From Candidatus Heimdallarchaeota archaeon (lineage in GTDB: Archaea; Asgardarchaeota; Heimdallarchaeia; JABLTI01): 47,648 nt of DNA. A model generated the notes under the pieces. The model did not search any database. It was not told the origin of the DNA and saw nothing but the letters and a program-made list of their open reading frames with translations. A program made the position numbers and the translations under genes. The stretch is from positions 1-47,648 of the forward strand of contig DXJV01000065.1 in NCBI GenBank assembly GCA_019056785.1, read 5' to 3'. Below are positions 8,678-17,610 of the stretch, piece after piece (the first letter of the stretch is position 1; each line of letters starts with the position of its first letter).

Positions 8678-9784
8678 TTAGAGAACAATATAGATTTTTT
8701 TCTTGTCAAGAAGCCAAGCAATAAGCCAAACAATACCAACAGTAACAAAGCCACTAAAAAATACAAGGGCAACATGAGCTGTTGCTTTAAAAAGGAGGAA
8801 AAGCAGCTCAATAAAGAGAGGGTGAAGCATATATAGAAAAAGACTATTGCGACCTATTGGCTGGAGAAAATAACTCTTACCATGCGAGAGGTCCTTCTTA
8901 TCGAAAAGGAACCAGATAAACCAGAAAAGTAGAGCTGACAGGCCAACTGTAAGAAGGATATATGAAAGAGTTACACGATGCTTGGAGATGCCACCATATA
9001 ATGGATAGTCGAGGTATTTCCATAAGTAATGCAACCCACCACCAAGAACAGAAAAACATCCGCCGGCAATAAGGAGAAGTGTTTTATCACTCGAACGAAA
9101 ATCATCAACCACAGCTGTACTGAGAAGCATCATTAAACCATACCCCACACCACCAATGATACCGCCATGGCTCGAGGTGAAAGCCAAATCACCGATAGTC
9201 ACTAAAATACCATCTATAGAAACAGTTAACCCTAAGAGGAACTGATAGAGAAGGAGAAGAACGACACTAATAGCAAAACGATAAAAACAAGGGAGAATTA
9301 TGAAAAAAAGAGTGAGAATACCGGCAAAGCCAATTGCTTGAAGAACACCCCAATCAAAGGTAATGCCTGTGGGCTCAATGATTAACGCACCAAGAAAGCC
9401 AAAACCAAGAAGAGCAGCGTAGCGGCGAAGGAATCGAACATAAGCTTTGAGAAAGCCTTCTTTTTGAACAGCCCGAGAAAAGGACAATTTATATGTTAAA
9501 GCAATGGCGAAAATAAAGAAAGGAGCAATGAGATCAACATATGTTAATCCAAAATCCGCAGCATGTTTCGACCACCAAGGGGTAGTAGTGAAAACCGTAA
9601 GCGTATTAACAAACACCATGCCAACAATTGCAAGACCACGAAAAAGGTCTATACTCAAATAGCGTTTCTTGGGAGAAAGCTGGGAAGGACCGTTTTCTGA
9701 CTGCTGAGTCATTTCGCTAGAAACGACCGGTGATGTACTGATTAAACTTTCTTCAAGAGCCATAAGGCAGAACTTCTTTACCAT
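8678..9784 (-). CDS. HGSNAT/DUF1624-like membrane acyltransferase
   Basis: Polytopic membrane protein of about 368 residues with roughly ten hydrophobic segments after a hydrophilic N-terminal 40 residues. The diagnostic start of the domain, YLSIDLFRGLAIVGMVFVN, is the signature of the heparan-alpha-glucosaminide N-acetyltransferase (HGSNAT)/YeiB superfamily, and PIGRNSLFLYMLHPLFIE near the C-terminus is a second family block. These proteins transfer acyl groups across the membrane to glycans or other acceptors; the acceptor here is unknown. Two more members lie at 35.7-38.7 kb. Start choice is open between ATG 9784 and ATG 9763; neither has a good ribosome binding site. Confidence 0.8.
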   Translation of the reverse strand: MVKKFCLMALEESLISTSPVVSSEMTQQSENGPSQLSPKKRYLSIDLFRGLAIVGMVFVNTLTVFTTTPWWSKHAADFGLTYVDLIAPFFIFAIALTYKLSFSRAVQKEGFLKAYVRFLRRYAALLGFGFLGALIIEPTGITFDWGVLQAIGFAGILTLFFIILPCFYRFAISVVLLLLYQFLLGLTVSIDGILVTIGDLAFTSSHGGIIGGVGYGLMMLLSTAVVDDFRSSDKTLLLIAGGCFSVLGGGLHYLWKYLDYPLYGGISKHRVTLSYILLTVGLSALLFWFIWFLFDKKDLSHGKSYFLQPIGRNSLFLYMLHPLFIELLFLLFKATAHVALVFFSGFVTVGIVWLIAWLLDKKKIYIVL

Positions 9785-10084
9785 TTAAGGGGGTGCTTTA
9801 GAGAAAGATAAACACTCCTTGAAATATAAACAACCAATTGTAGATAAAAAAGCTTGGAAAGTGATAAAAAACAGTTTGATGGCAAAATCTAGAGAAATTC
9901 TTAATGATGCGTCTTATGAGAAAAAGGGCATTGAAAAGCATTCTTGGAGCTGTTGCCAGAATAGAAGGGTAGAAACGATTTAGCGAGAAGCAAGTGAGAA
10001 GTGCAAATTTACGGAGAAAAAGAAGACAATGCTTTTTGGATATTTGTTGTAAGTTTTAAAAAGTCTGGTTTCTTTTTAACCCCT
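9785..10084. other. Divergent intergenic region, about 300 bases
   Basis: This region lies between the acyltransferase and the DUF89 gene. The DUF89 frame stays open back to a GTG at 10001, so part of this stretch could code if that start is used. A 34-codon frame from ATG 9881 or so contains no recognisable motif and has no ribosome binding site. I see no repeat, tRNA or strong hairpin. Confidence 0.3.
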
Positions 10085-11023
10085 ATGCCTTCTCGTAAAT
10101 GTTTTCCCTGTCTTCAGAAAATTGCTTTTCGCGCAGTTGAACTTTCAACAACTGACATAGCACTTCGTGAGCGCTTGCAACAACAGCTCAAACAAAAGAT
10201 AAAGGCCCATTTTCCAGAACTTTTACTGCCAGATTTTTCCACTGAATTATTTGCTGACATTGCTGCGGCTACTGGTGTTCGTGATCCTTTTCTCGAAATT
10301 AAGGCACAAAGCAATCGAATTTTTCTTGAGCTACTCCCGCGAATTATTGCTCCTCTCACAAGCCTCTCTCCCGATGAACGTTTGAAGAAACTCTTTCTGT
10401 TTTCTATTGCTGCTAATCTTGTTGACTTTAGTACAGGTGAGCACGAAGTTGACCTCTCCTCTATAGTTCAACAATTCTTCTCTGTAGCCGGCGAGGAGTT
10501 AGCTATCGATGATTTTTCTGAACTTCTCTCGCTTTTACATCGCAGTGAACAAATAATTATCCTTTCTGATAACTGTGGGGAGGTTGTCATCGACAATTAT
10601 CTCGCCGGTTATTTAACCTCTGAACTTGATAAAGAAACTTTTCTTGGCTTGAAAGGTGCTCCCATTGCCAATGATTGTACTATTGCTGACTTTAAACGCG
10701 ACAATTTACCCTACCTTGCCACAGAAGTTTTCGCTGTGAGCGACGCTTTTGGCTATAACTGGCACGAAGTCTCAGACCGCTTTAAAGAGCTTCTCTCTGA
10801 AGCCGACTTGCTGCTTGTCAAAGGGCAATCGAATTATGAAACAACTGTTAACAATCTTGTGCGCCATCCCGAGCTTTCCTTCCCGCCTATTTTCTGCATT
10901 CTCCGCACTAAGTGTGAGGTCATCTCTAACCACCTTGGTGTTTCCCTCGGCTCAAATGTGATTAAACAGATGTTCCCCCTACTGGATAAAGAAACTGTTT
11001 TAACTGAAATTGCTAAAAGTTAA
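10085..11023 (+). CDS. DUF89 / ARMT1-like damage-control phosphatase
   Basis: Metal-dependent phosphatase of the DUF89 family, which hydrolyses damaged or surplus phosphometabolites such as sugar phosphates. It belongs to the subfamily with a CxxC pair, seen here right at the N-terminus (RKCFPCL, Cys6 and Cys9). The core blocks are ILSDNCGEVVIDNY (metal-binding Asp/Asn), LVKGQSNYET and RTKCEVI. I prefer ATG at 10085 because family members place the CxxC within the first ten residues; the extra 28 codons from GTG 10001 look unrelated. No Shine-Dalgarno is visible at either start. The DUF998 gene follows after 26 bases, so the two may be co-transcribed. Confidence 0.85.
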   Translation: MPSRKCFPCLQKIAFRAVELSTTDIALRERLQQQLKQKIKAHFPELLLPDFSTELFADIAAATGVRDPFLEIKAQSNRIFLELLPRIIAPLTSLSPDERLKKLFLFSIAANLVDFSTGEHEVDLSSIVQQFFSVAGEELAIDDFSELLSLLHRSEQIIILSDNCGEVVIDNYLAGYLTSELDKETFLGLKGAPIANDCTIADFKRDNLPYLATEVFAVSDAFGYNWHEVSDRFKELLSEADLLLVKGQSNYETTVNNLVRHPELSFPPIFCILRTKCEVISNHLGVSLGSNVIKQMFPLLDKETVLTEIAKS

Positions 11024-11049
11024 TAGAAAATCAAGAGCTGTTAACGAGC

Positions 11050-11685
11050 ATGACACCACGAGTTCTCATATTAAACCTTCGGAGAGTTGGCAGAGCGGGT
11101 TTCTTTTTCTTCCTTGCCGGCAATGCGCTTCTAACTGTTTTTTTGACTCTTTCACATATCTATGCCACTCGTTTTGGTTATCGAAGCTCTTATTGGGAAT
11201 TAAGTGAGTTGGTTTATTACGGGAACCAAGCTAAAGGCTTTTTTATGGCAGCCATCATTATTGAGGCTTTTAGCCTGTTTGGCGTACTTGTTCCGTTGGG
11301 GTTTTTCATTTCTGAGAAAAAGTGGCGAATGGGGTATTATTTTCTCGTTTGCCTTACTACTTATTCCTTGCTGCTTGTCGGTGCTGTTCCGGAAGACTGG
11401 TTTTACTTAGGACACTACGTCATTGCCATCATTTTCTTTTTCGCAGAAGGAGCATTGATTCTTTATACAAGTATTTATCTCTTCAAACTAAAAACAACCA
11501 TTAATCGCTTTTACCCATGGTTTGGACTTTTTACCTTTGGTGCATTCATCTTTTACATCATAACACGCGATCTATTTGGCAATGCCTATACACAACGAAT
11601 CGTCGTGCTTCTATCGATTCTTTTTGTATTAGTTCTTGGAGCAGAATTTCTCCTTCGTGAAAAGCATTACTCAAGGTTGAATTGA
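11050..11685 (+). CDS. DUF998-like six-helix membrane protein
   Basis: Integral membrane protein of 211 residues with about six transmembrane segments: approximately 17-38, 70-92, 100-118, 123-145, 155-172 and 185-202. The motif LLLVGAVPEDWFYLGHYVIAI is typical of DUF998, a family of unknown function with a conserved Pro-Glu/Asp and a His in the central helices. It follows the DUF89 gene closely. Its last 19 bases overlap the end of the convergent aldolase gene, so the two transcripts are antisense at their 3' ends. Confidence 0.75.
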   Translation: MTPRVLILNLRRVGRAGFFFFLAGNALLTVFLTLSHIYATRFGYRSSYWELSELVYYGNQAKGFFMAAIIIEAFSLFGVLVPLGFFISEKKWRMGYYFLVCLTTYSLLLVGAVPEDWFYLGHYVIAIIFFFAEGALILYTSIYLFKLKTTINRFYPWFGLFTFGAFIFYIITRDLFGNAYTQRIVVLLSILFVLVLGAEFLLREKHYSRLN

Positions 11686-12476
11686 CTTTTGATCTCTTCC
11701 AACTCTTCTCGAGTCAATTCGTTGATCTCCCCTGGAAAATATTTCGCCTTTAGGAAAATCTCGGCGGATTTATTGGAAATTTCCATCATGTCCAGACAAT
11801 CGCTCAATGTCTTTCCGACGCTTAAACAGCCATGTTTTTCCCAGAGAATAACACGATGGTTAGCAACCAGTCGGACCGTTTCTGCAGCCAATTCTTTACT
11901 GGAAGGAGGTTTAAAAGGTACCACCCCCAATCCTTCTGGGAGGAAGATAAGCATGCCGGGATTAACACTCCATAATGTCTCATTTAATGTCTTTAAAAAA
12001 TGCTCTCCTAAAAACGAGAGAACAATGAGCTCTGTTGGATGTGCATGAAGTACTGCTTTCATGTTTGGTTTATTTTTTGCCAAATAGTTTTGAATTGCTA
12101 AGTGGCTCGTGAGTTCGCTTGTAGGTCTAAATGTGTCGTCATTGGGCCAAAGTATGTGGAAGTTTCTTCCTTGAACCAATCCCAATCCGAGCGTTTTAGA
12201 CGGCGCTTTTGCAATGTCTCGTAACCTTTTGCCCGTAGCTTTTATCACCAACAACTGACTCTCAAGATGGGGATAAGCCTCCGGCAGAGAAAATCGAAGC
12301 TTAGGTGTTAACCGTTTCCACTCTTTGTCAGAAAGTTCGATTGTTTTAGCTAAGCGAACAGATAAATTACCACCACTTGCTTCGGCCCAGCCTTTCATTG
12401 TGAGCAAATATCCTATTTCAGAACATTCATCAAATATTTCAGCAATGGATGGATCGAAGGACAATTCAAAGGCCAT
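11667..12476 (-). CDS. Class II aldolase, RhaD (rhamnulose-1-phosphate aldolase)-like
   Basis: Zinc-dependent class II aldolase/adducin family, 269 residues, close to the usual RhaD length (about 274). GWAEASGGNLSVRL matches the RhaD N-terminal block. NFHILWPNDDTFRPTSELTSH carries the catalytic/zinc glutamate region, VLHAHPTELIVLSF has two zinc histidines and EKHGCLSVG has the third. NPGMLIFLPEGLGVVPF matches the substrate region. It would cleave a sugar-1-phosphate to dihydroxyacetone phosphate and an aldehyde, but rhamnose specificity is only suggested, since no rhamnose isomerase or kinase is in the window. Start ATG 12476; rpoN lies 71 bases upstream on the same strand. Confidence 0.85.
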   Translation of the reverse strand: MAFELSFDPSIAEIFDECSEIGYLLTMKGWAEASGGNLSVRLAKTIELSDKEWKRLTPKLRFSLPEAYPHLESQLLVIKATGKRLRDIAKAPSKTLGLGLVQGRNFHILWPNDDTFRPTSELTSHLAIQNYLAKNKPNMKAVLHAHPTELIVLSFLGEHFLKTLNETLWSVNPGMLIFLPEGLGVVPFKPPSSKELAAETVRLVANHRVILWEKHGCLSVGKTLSDCLDMMEISNKSAEIFLKAKYFPGEINELTREELEEIKSQFNLE

Positions 12477-12547
12477 AAGCTCTATTGGTATTTCTCATAC
12501 TAAATCTTTCTGTTGTAAAAGAAGAAACAGTGAGGGAAAGGGTTTCA

Positions 12548-12757
12548 TCATTTTTCTTTTTTCTGGGGATACTCAAATTGCAAGAATTCATCTATCAGGT
12601 CACAATGAGTGATTAACATTCGACGGCAGCAATATTTATCTAGTCCTAAATCATCAAGAACTTTTCCTGGGTCCTCGCCACCGGCAACACGTCGTTCAAA
12701 TTCCTCGTATTTGTCACCGACAACTTTACCACACGTAAAACATCGAACGGGTATCAT
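12548..12757 (-). CDS. rpoN: DNA-directed RNA polymerase subunit N (Rpb10)
   Basis: Small zinc-binding subunit of archaeal RNA polymerase, homologous to eukaryotic Rpb10; it links the Rpb3/Rpb11-type platform to the large subunits. At 69 residues it has normal family length. The conserved start [17 protein letters not shown] and the CCRRM motif (residues 44-48) give the four zinc cysteines. It is usually grouped with ribosomal protein genes uL13/uS9; here it stands between an aldolase and a DNA glycosylase, so the usual cluster is broken or lies elsewhere. This is the clearest taxonomic marker in the window. Confidence 0.97.
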   Translation of the reverse strand: MIPVRCFTCGKVVGDKYEEFERRVAGGEDPGKVLDDLGLDKYCCRRMLITHCDLIDEFLQFEYPQKKEK

Positions 12758-12913
12758 TTTCTTTCTCTAATCCATCTTATTTTAACGACTAATAAAAGCT
12801 GTGGTCTCTTTGAAACCCAGCACTATTAAACTTTCGCCGTCATTTTAAAAGCACTTGCTTGAGTATGAAATAATGAATGAGCATTTGAGTTGGTTTTGCC
12901 GTTCTTCATTCTT

Positions 12914-13518
12914 TCAGTCTGGAAGCTCAATTCTTAAACTCCGCCAGAGTAGCAATGCTGCAATAGTTCGATAAGGGCTCCATTTTTCTGCGAACAGCGC
13001 AGCTTCTTTAGCTGACGGAAGTTCCAGGAGAGAGAAGTTTTGCTGAAGGGCTTTTCGCAAACCCAAATCATCTGAAGGAAACACATCCTCCTGGCCGAGA
13101 TTAAACATTAAGAAGATTTCAGCCGTCCATTTTCCAATGCCTTTCACTTGTGTCAGTTTATCAATAATCTCCTTATCAGACATTTCATTAAATAACTCAG
13201 GTTGGATTGTTTTATCTACGAAATTTTCAGCCAGACTTTTTAGATACCGCCGTTTCTGCCTGGAAACACCCGCTGCACTTAAAACATTTTCATCTAATGG
13301 CAATAGCAATTCAGGTATAGGCTTCTTCTCCGGGAAGAGTGCTAGAAACCTGTTGAAAATTGTTCTTGCAGCTTTCCCACTTAATTGCTGGAAAATGATT
13401 ATTTCTGCCAGATCATGAAAATAGTTTTCCGAGTGTCGTAAGGAGAGTTCTTCATCTAAATGGTCGATGATTTTTTAAGAACGGGGTCCTTACTTAAAAA
13501 CACAAAAGCTTTTTTCAT
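12914..13518 (-). pseudogene. AlkA-like HhH-GPD DNA glycosylase with one-base frameshift
   Basis: Base-excision-repair glycosylase of the HhH-GPD superfamily, nearest to AlkA-type 3-methyladenine glycosylases. Reading from ATG 13518 gives MKKAFVFLSKDPVLKK, which then runs into a stop. The downstream frame continues IIDHLDEELSLRHSENYF...IIFQQLSGKAARTIFNRF. Adding one base at the T6 run 13471-13476 (A6 on the coding strand) joins them into a 201-residue protein. The helix-hairpin-helix KGIGKWTAEIFLMF and the catalytic aspartate block FPSDDLGLRKAL are intact. A one-base assembly error is as likely as decay. If the frameshift is real, the surviving frame lacks a normal start: no ATG, GTG or TTG before 13309. 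Confidence 0.85.
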
Positions 13519-13711
13519 AGTGAATAATTCTTTCTCGCGCCTTAAAAAACTACTGAAATTTTGCTGTTATAATTATAGAAGTTTTTATCCCAGCTCAATT
13601 TGATTGGTATTAAAAAAAATAAAAAAGATAAAAAATTAAGAGGAGAATTACCCTGGGAGGGATAATCTTCTTTTAATGATTAGAGAAACCAGTTATTCGA
13701 ATATGGTTAAT

Positions 13712-13885
13712 TCAATATCTGTCTCGTCTATAACTCTGTCTTCTTGGAGGTTTATGTTTTCTATAACATTCCCTGCAATAAACAGGACGTACGCCATCCG
13801 GTTTGAAGGGTACTTCTGCTTCTTGTCCGCAATCGGAACAGATTATTTTATACATAACCCTTTCGGGTTGATCTTCTTCACTCAT
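13712..13885 (-). CDS. Small CxxC-x17-CxxC zinc-ribbon protein, 57 aa
   Basis: A short gene that is easily missed. The protein reads MYKIICSDCGQEAEVPFKP from residue 11, then RPVYCRECYRKHKPP and a basic tail rich in Arg and Tyr. Cysteines 16, 19, 37 and 40 form two CxxC pairs exactly 17 residues apart, the hallmark of a widespread family of single zinc-ribbon proteins in archaea and some bacteria that has no firm function; nucleic-acid binding is plausible from the basic tail. GGTGA lies about 9 bases before ATG 13885. It is transcribed toward the glycosylase gene, 193 bases upstream of it. Confidence 0.88.
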   Translation of the reverse strand: MSEEDQPERVMYKIICSDCGQEAEVPFKPDGVRPVYCRECYRKHKPPRRQSYRRDRY

Positions 13886-14194
13886 TTCTGATTTTCACCA
13901 ATTTCTATGAGGGTAATAACTAAACGAAAACAAGAACCCCATTTCGTCTTAAAAAAATAGTATTCAAGCATAACTCTCTTACTACAAACTACTTTGAGTG
14001 TTCATTGTCTTATTTAGATATTGACTAAAAATTGACTCTTCCCACTTTTAAATTTATTTGTGATACTTGACCTAACCATCGCTCATTGCTGAAAGTTTGC
14101 ACAAACTCTTCCTCTTTTGAGAAATCTTGAAATAAAATGAAGTAGTAAATAAGGATATTAAAAGTAGTATTATGTATTAGAGGATGAGAAAGCT
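13886..14194. other. Divergent intergenic region, 309 bases
   Basis: This region separates the zinc-ribbon gene from the surface protein gene. GAGGATGAG ends a few bases before the surface protein start at 14195. Upstream are A/T-rich elements, such as AAATAAAATG near 14131 and the stretch 14148-14177, that could serve as promoter. I see no gene, tRNA or marked inverted repeat. Confidence 0.35.
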
Positions 14195-16279
14195 ATGAAA
14201 GCAAATTTCAGCAAAACCTTTTTGGTAATTGTCTTGATCCTTTCGTTACCACAAGTATTAGCCCTGGGAATGCAATTACCAGAGAGAGAAGAGTCAGATA
14301 TAGCCATTAATTCTGTACCCTTGGAATTCTATCAAAAATGGCTTTTTAAGTCAACATCACTTTTTGATGCCTCACCAACAATAATTGACATAAACGGCGA
14401 TGGCGAGTTAGAGATTTTAATTGGTTCAAAGGATTCTTTACTTTATTGTTTAGATAAAGATGGCGATCAATTATGGAACTTTTCTACGGGAGATGAGATC
14501 TTTTCCACAGTAGCAGCTGCCAACCTTCTTGGTGATGGCAACTTAGAAATTTACTTTGGTTCAAAAGACAACTTCATTTATTGTTTAAATAGTTCCGGTG
14601 GGCTTCTCTGGAAGAAAGATCTGGGGGATGATATTTACTCTTCTCCTGCCATCGCAGACATAGATGGTGACGGGTTGAGAGACCTCGCTGTTGGGACGGT
14701 AAATGGAACGATCTATTGTCTTCATGGTAATGGCTCAGTCATTTGGAGCCAATATTTGACAAGTGGAGGAATTTATGTTCCAATTGGTTTGGCAGACATT
14801 GATTTGGATAACCACACAGAAGTTCTTTTTGGAACCAAGGGAGGATTAACTTCTGCTAAATTCTACTGCTTTAATAGCACTGGCAGCATCAAATGGAGCA
14901 AGGTCATTAGCGATCCAATTTACTCAGGAACAGCTATTGTTGATCTTCTTGGCAACAGCAAATTGGAGATTCTCTTTGGGACAAACGACAAGAACTTTTA
15001 TTGCCTGAATTCCACAGGCGGTGTAGAATGGATTTTCTCGGCCTCTCATTACCTTCAAAGCTCACCTTCTGTTGGAGACATAAATAATGATGGCGTATTA
15101 GAGATCTTGTTTGGGTGTTATGATTTTAACTTGTACTGTTTGAATGCTACTGGTAGCCTAATGTGGAGTTATGGTACTAGCCAGGGAATATTTGCAACCC
15201 CAACCATTGCTGACATCGATGGAGATAATTTATATGAGATTTTCTTTTTATCCCATACAGGTACGCCAACATTCTATTGCTTGTACAATAATGGCACAAA
15301 ACTCTGGGATAAGGTACTCCCAGTCGGAACGCCCACCTCTGTGGCACTAACCGACCTTGATGGAAATAATCAATTGGACTTTCTTTTTGGCAATCAAGGA
15401 GTATATTCGTTCGAAGTCTATAGTCCACCTCAAAAAGGAAAGATTATTTGGCGAAATTTTAGAGGTTCATGTTATAATCGTGGAACGATGGATCAAGATG
15501 CCGACCTTATTGATGACTTGACAGAGGAGTACTTTGGAACTAACCCCTTACTTGATGACTCTGATAATGATTCTTTGAAGGATTGGGAAGAACTCAATTA
15601 TTATCACACTGACCCGATGGGCGCAGATAGCGACAAAGACCTGCTACCTGATGACAAGGAACTTTTCGATTACAATTTAGACCCCTTGGACAATGATGTA
15701 GATGATGATGGCTTACTCGACGGGTTTGAAGTGCTCTTTTACGGTACGGACCCCAAAACAAACGATACAGATTTAGACGGATTGACAGATTACGAAGAGA
15801 TTTACACTTGGCTTACCAACCCCACAAATAATGATACAGATGCAGACCTTTTAACTGATTATCAAGAAGCAATTACCTATGGCCTTGACCCTACAGACAA
15901 AGATATGGATAATGACTACTTGTTGGATGGAGAAGAAGTGCTAGGGTATTATGCACCTACAAATCCAGGAGCAAATGCAACCGGCTATGTATTTACCGAC
16001 CCCACAAAACCAGACACAGATAATGACAACTATACTGATAGTTACGAGATTTATCATGATTACGACCCCAATAATGCCTCAAGTCATCCGGAACCTGTTA
16101 CGATTACTCCCCCACCTGAAACAATTACTCTCCCGCCTGAAACGATAACAGTTAACAATACAGTCAATCACACTATAACATTAGAATCAGGGCTCACAAT
16201 AGCAGTATTTGCTGTTACCGGGGCATTCGCGTTTGTTTTTGTTGCAGTCTTAGCAAGAAAAAGAAAAGAGCTGACGTGA
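14195..16279 (+). CDS. Surface protein: beta-propeller repeats, thrombospondin type 3 repeats, C-terminal membrane anchor
   Basis: The protein has 694 residues. A signal peptide covers residues 1-24. Residues 45-410 contain about eight repeats of the form YCLN..G...W......SSPAIADIDGDG, mixing PQQ-propeller and FG-GAP/VCBS calcium loops, which should close as a beta-propeller. Residues 430-625 carry acidic thrombospondin type 3-like calcium repeats (DTDLDGLTDYEE, DKDMDNDYLLDGEE). A Pro/Thr stalk (PPPETITLPPETITV) leads to a single membrane helix near 662-686 and a short basic tail (ARKRKELT). It is thus anchored in the membrane with a calcium-rigid extracellular rod, probably part of the envelope or an adhesin. 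A pyrimidine-rich terminator follows. Confidence 0.85.
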   Translation: MKANFSKTFLVIVLILSLPQVLALGMQLPEREESDIAINSVPLEFYQKWLFKSTSLFDASPTIIDINGDGELEILIGSKDSLLYCLDKDGDQLWNFSTGDEIFSTVAAANLLGDGNLEIYFGSKDNFIYCLNSSGGLLWKKDLGDDIYSSPAIADIDGDGLRDLAVGTVNGTIYCLHGNGSVIWSQYLTSGGIYVPIGLADIDLDNHTEVLFGTKGGLTSAKFYCFNSTGSIKWSKVISDPIYSGTAIVDLLGNSKLEILFGTNDKNFYCLNSTGGVEWIFSASHYLQSSPSVGDINNDGVLEILFGCYDFNLYCLNATGSLMWSYGTSQGIFATPTIADIDGDNLYEIFFLSHTGTPTFYCLYNNGTKLWDKVLPVGTPTSVALTDLDGNNQLDFLFGNQGVYSFEVYSPPQKGKIIWRNFRGSCYNRGTMDQDADLIDDLTEEYFGTNPLLDDSDNDSLKDWEELNYYHTDPMGADSDKDLLPDDKELFDYNLDPLDNDVDDDGLLDGFEVLFYGTDPKTNDTDLDGLTDYEEIYTWLTNPTNNDTDADLLTDYQEAITYGLDPTDKDMDNDYLLDGEEVLGYYAPTNPGANATGYVFTDPTKPDTDNDNYTDSYEIYHDYDPNNASSHPEPVTITPPPETITLPPETITVNNTVNHTITLESGLTIAVFAVTGAFAFVFVAVLARKRKELT

Positions 16280-16324
16280 AAAATCCTTTTTTCCCCTTTC
16301 TTTTTTCTTCACTTTCTTTTTCCT
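16280..16324 (+). terminator. Pyrimidine-rich terminator between convergent genes
   Basis: The 45 bases after the surface protein stop consist almost only of T and C with several runs of four to six T. That is the usual archaeal oligo-T termination signal on the plus strand. No hairpin is needed or seen. Confidence 0.5.
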
Positions 16325-16945
16325 TTAGTAGTTGGCTTCTCCTTTCAGTTCAATCCCTGCTTTTGTAAACAGCCGGGCTTTTCGTTCTGGTTGGAGCGCT
16401 TTCGCATAGCGTTTGTATATCCAAGCCTCTTGCTTATTAGTGGCTTCATCAGTAATAATATATGGAGCTAATAGCTGCTTCAAAAAATCAATCCGGCCAT
16501 TAAAGAACCACTCACTGAACTCATCCAGAGTAGTTCTTAAAACCTCGAGATAATTCTTAAAGTTCTCCTTTAATTGCTCGAGATAAAATAGTGGTTCCAA
16601 AACCTTGAAGTATTCGTGTTGATAAAACCGTCGCATGTTTTCTGACAAAGAACTATCTGCCAAAAGGTTTTCAAATTTCAATATTTCTTTGTTGGTATTA
16701 TAAAGTACATCTTTGTATCGGAACTCGATTTTCTTATATTCAATCCGCAACAAATTTAACTCATGTGTCATCTGTCTTGAAAAAAATTTTTCATATGCTT
16801 CTTGCTCTTGTTGGGGGATGCTCGCTGCCAATTGTTGCAGCTTCTTCAGAGAATCGAAAAAGTCTTTCACAAAAAAGTTGTTCGCCTTTACGATGAAGTC
16901 TTTTATACCTTTCTGAATTTTTTTCTGATATTTTAAGCGTTTCAA
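16325..16945 (-). CDS. Predicted coiled-coil protein, 206 aa
   Basis: I do not recognise this protein. It is almost entirely alpha-helical by composition, rich in Lys, Glu, Phe and Leu, with heptad-like stretches in residues 25-110 (for example LNLLRIEYKKIEFRYKDVL) and again in 115-150. There is no signal peptide or membrane segment. The C-terminal part (EAWIYKRYAKALQPERKAR) is basic. It is transcribed toward the surface protein gene and has its own 130-base upstream spacer. Confidence 0.7.
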   Translation of the reverse strand: MKRLKYQKKIQKGIKDFIVKANNFFVKDFFDSLKKLQQLAASIPQQEQEAYEKFFSRQMTHELNLLRIEYKKIEFRYKDVLYNTNKEILKFENLLADSSLSENMRRFYQHEYFKVLEPLFYLEQLKENFKNYLEVLRTTLDEFSEWFFNGRIDFLKQLLAPYIITDEATNKQEAWIYKRYAKALQPERKARLFTKAGIELKGEANY

Positions 16946-17073
16946 CCTTCTTTTGCTCCAGTAATTAAGTACTTCATTTGTTTTAGTATTAATTCATTTT
17001 GTTTTGAAACAACCTTTACCATTCAACCGTTGATTTTTTGCAAGAAAGCGTTGTTGAGTACTTTACTATTGGT

Positions 17074-17508
17074 TTAAGAGTCTGTTTCCTCTGAAGCATC
17101 GCGTTTCTTTGTAAGCGTTGTTTTCGATCTGCTAAAGTAGATAAGGAAGAGCACGAAAAGAACCGGGAAAAGGATCATTGCTATTATAACAAAACTAAAA
17201 CCAACTTCTGTTGAAAGTGATTTATTTCCGGCATACATTATTAAATAACCAAATATTGAACACCCCAGCGCCAAAAGGGACAATATTACAGCTGTCGAGA
17301 GAACACGAAGAACATCTTTATTGGCTATCTTTGGCTTTTGCTCATAATACCAATAAATTAACCATAAAGCAGAACAAAGAGCAAATAGCACAAAAAATGG
17401 GATGAGATAAAAAAAAGCATATTCTATTGGATATAAGAAATAAAAAGCAAGTGTAAGAAATCTTGATGTATCAATCATTTTCCAAAACCGTTCCTTTTTC
17501 TGACGCAT
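17074..17508 (-). CDS. Small four-helix membrane protein, unknown function
   Basis: Hydrophobic protein of 144 residues with about four transmembrane segments, near residues 17-38, 40-60, 74-97 and 107-128. It ends in a short charged cytoplasmic tail (RSKTTLTKKRDASEETDS). No family motif is evident. The start may be ATG 17508, or ATG 17478, which follows a weak GG-rich stretch; the extra ten residues are basic (RQKKERFWK). Confidence 0.6.
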   Translation of the reverse strand: MRQKKERFWKMIDTSRFLTLAFYFLYPIEYAFFYLIPFFVLFALCSALWLIYWYYEQKPKIANKDVLRVLSTAVILSLLALGCSIFGYLIMYAGNKSLSTEVGFSFVIIAMILFPVLFVLFLIYFSRSKTTLTKKRDASEETDS

Positions 17509-17610
17509 TCAAGTGTTTCTTAATAAAAGAATATTCTTCATATTCAAATAGAAATGATCATCAGATATCAAGCTTGTTGGTGAGGAGTACTTGAGGAGAA
17601 AAAAAGACTA

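Noticed and set aside
13676..13891. Plus-strand 71-codon frame
   Set aside because: It is the opposite strand of the zinc-ribbon gene, which has a clear CxxC-x17-CxxC motif and a ribosome site.
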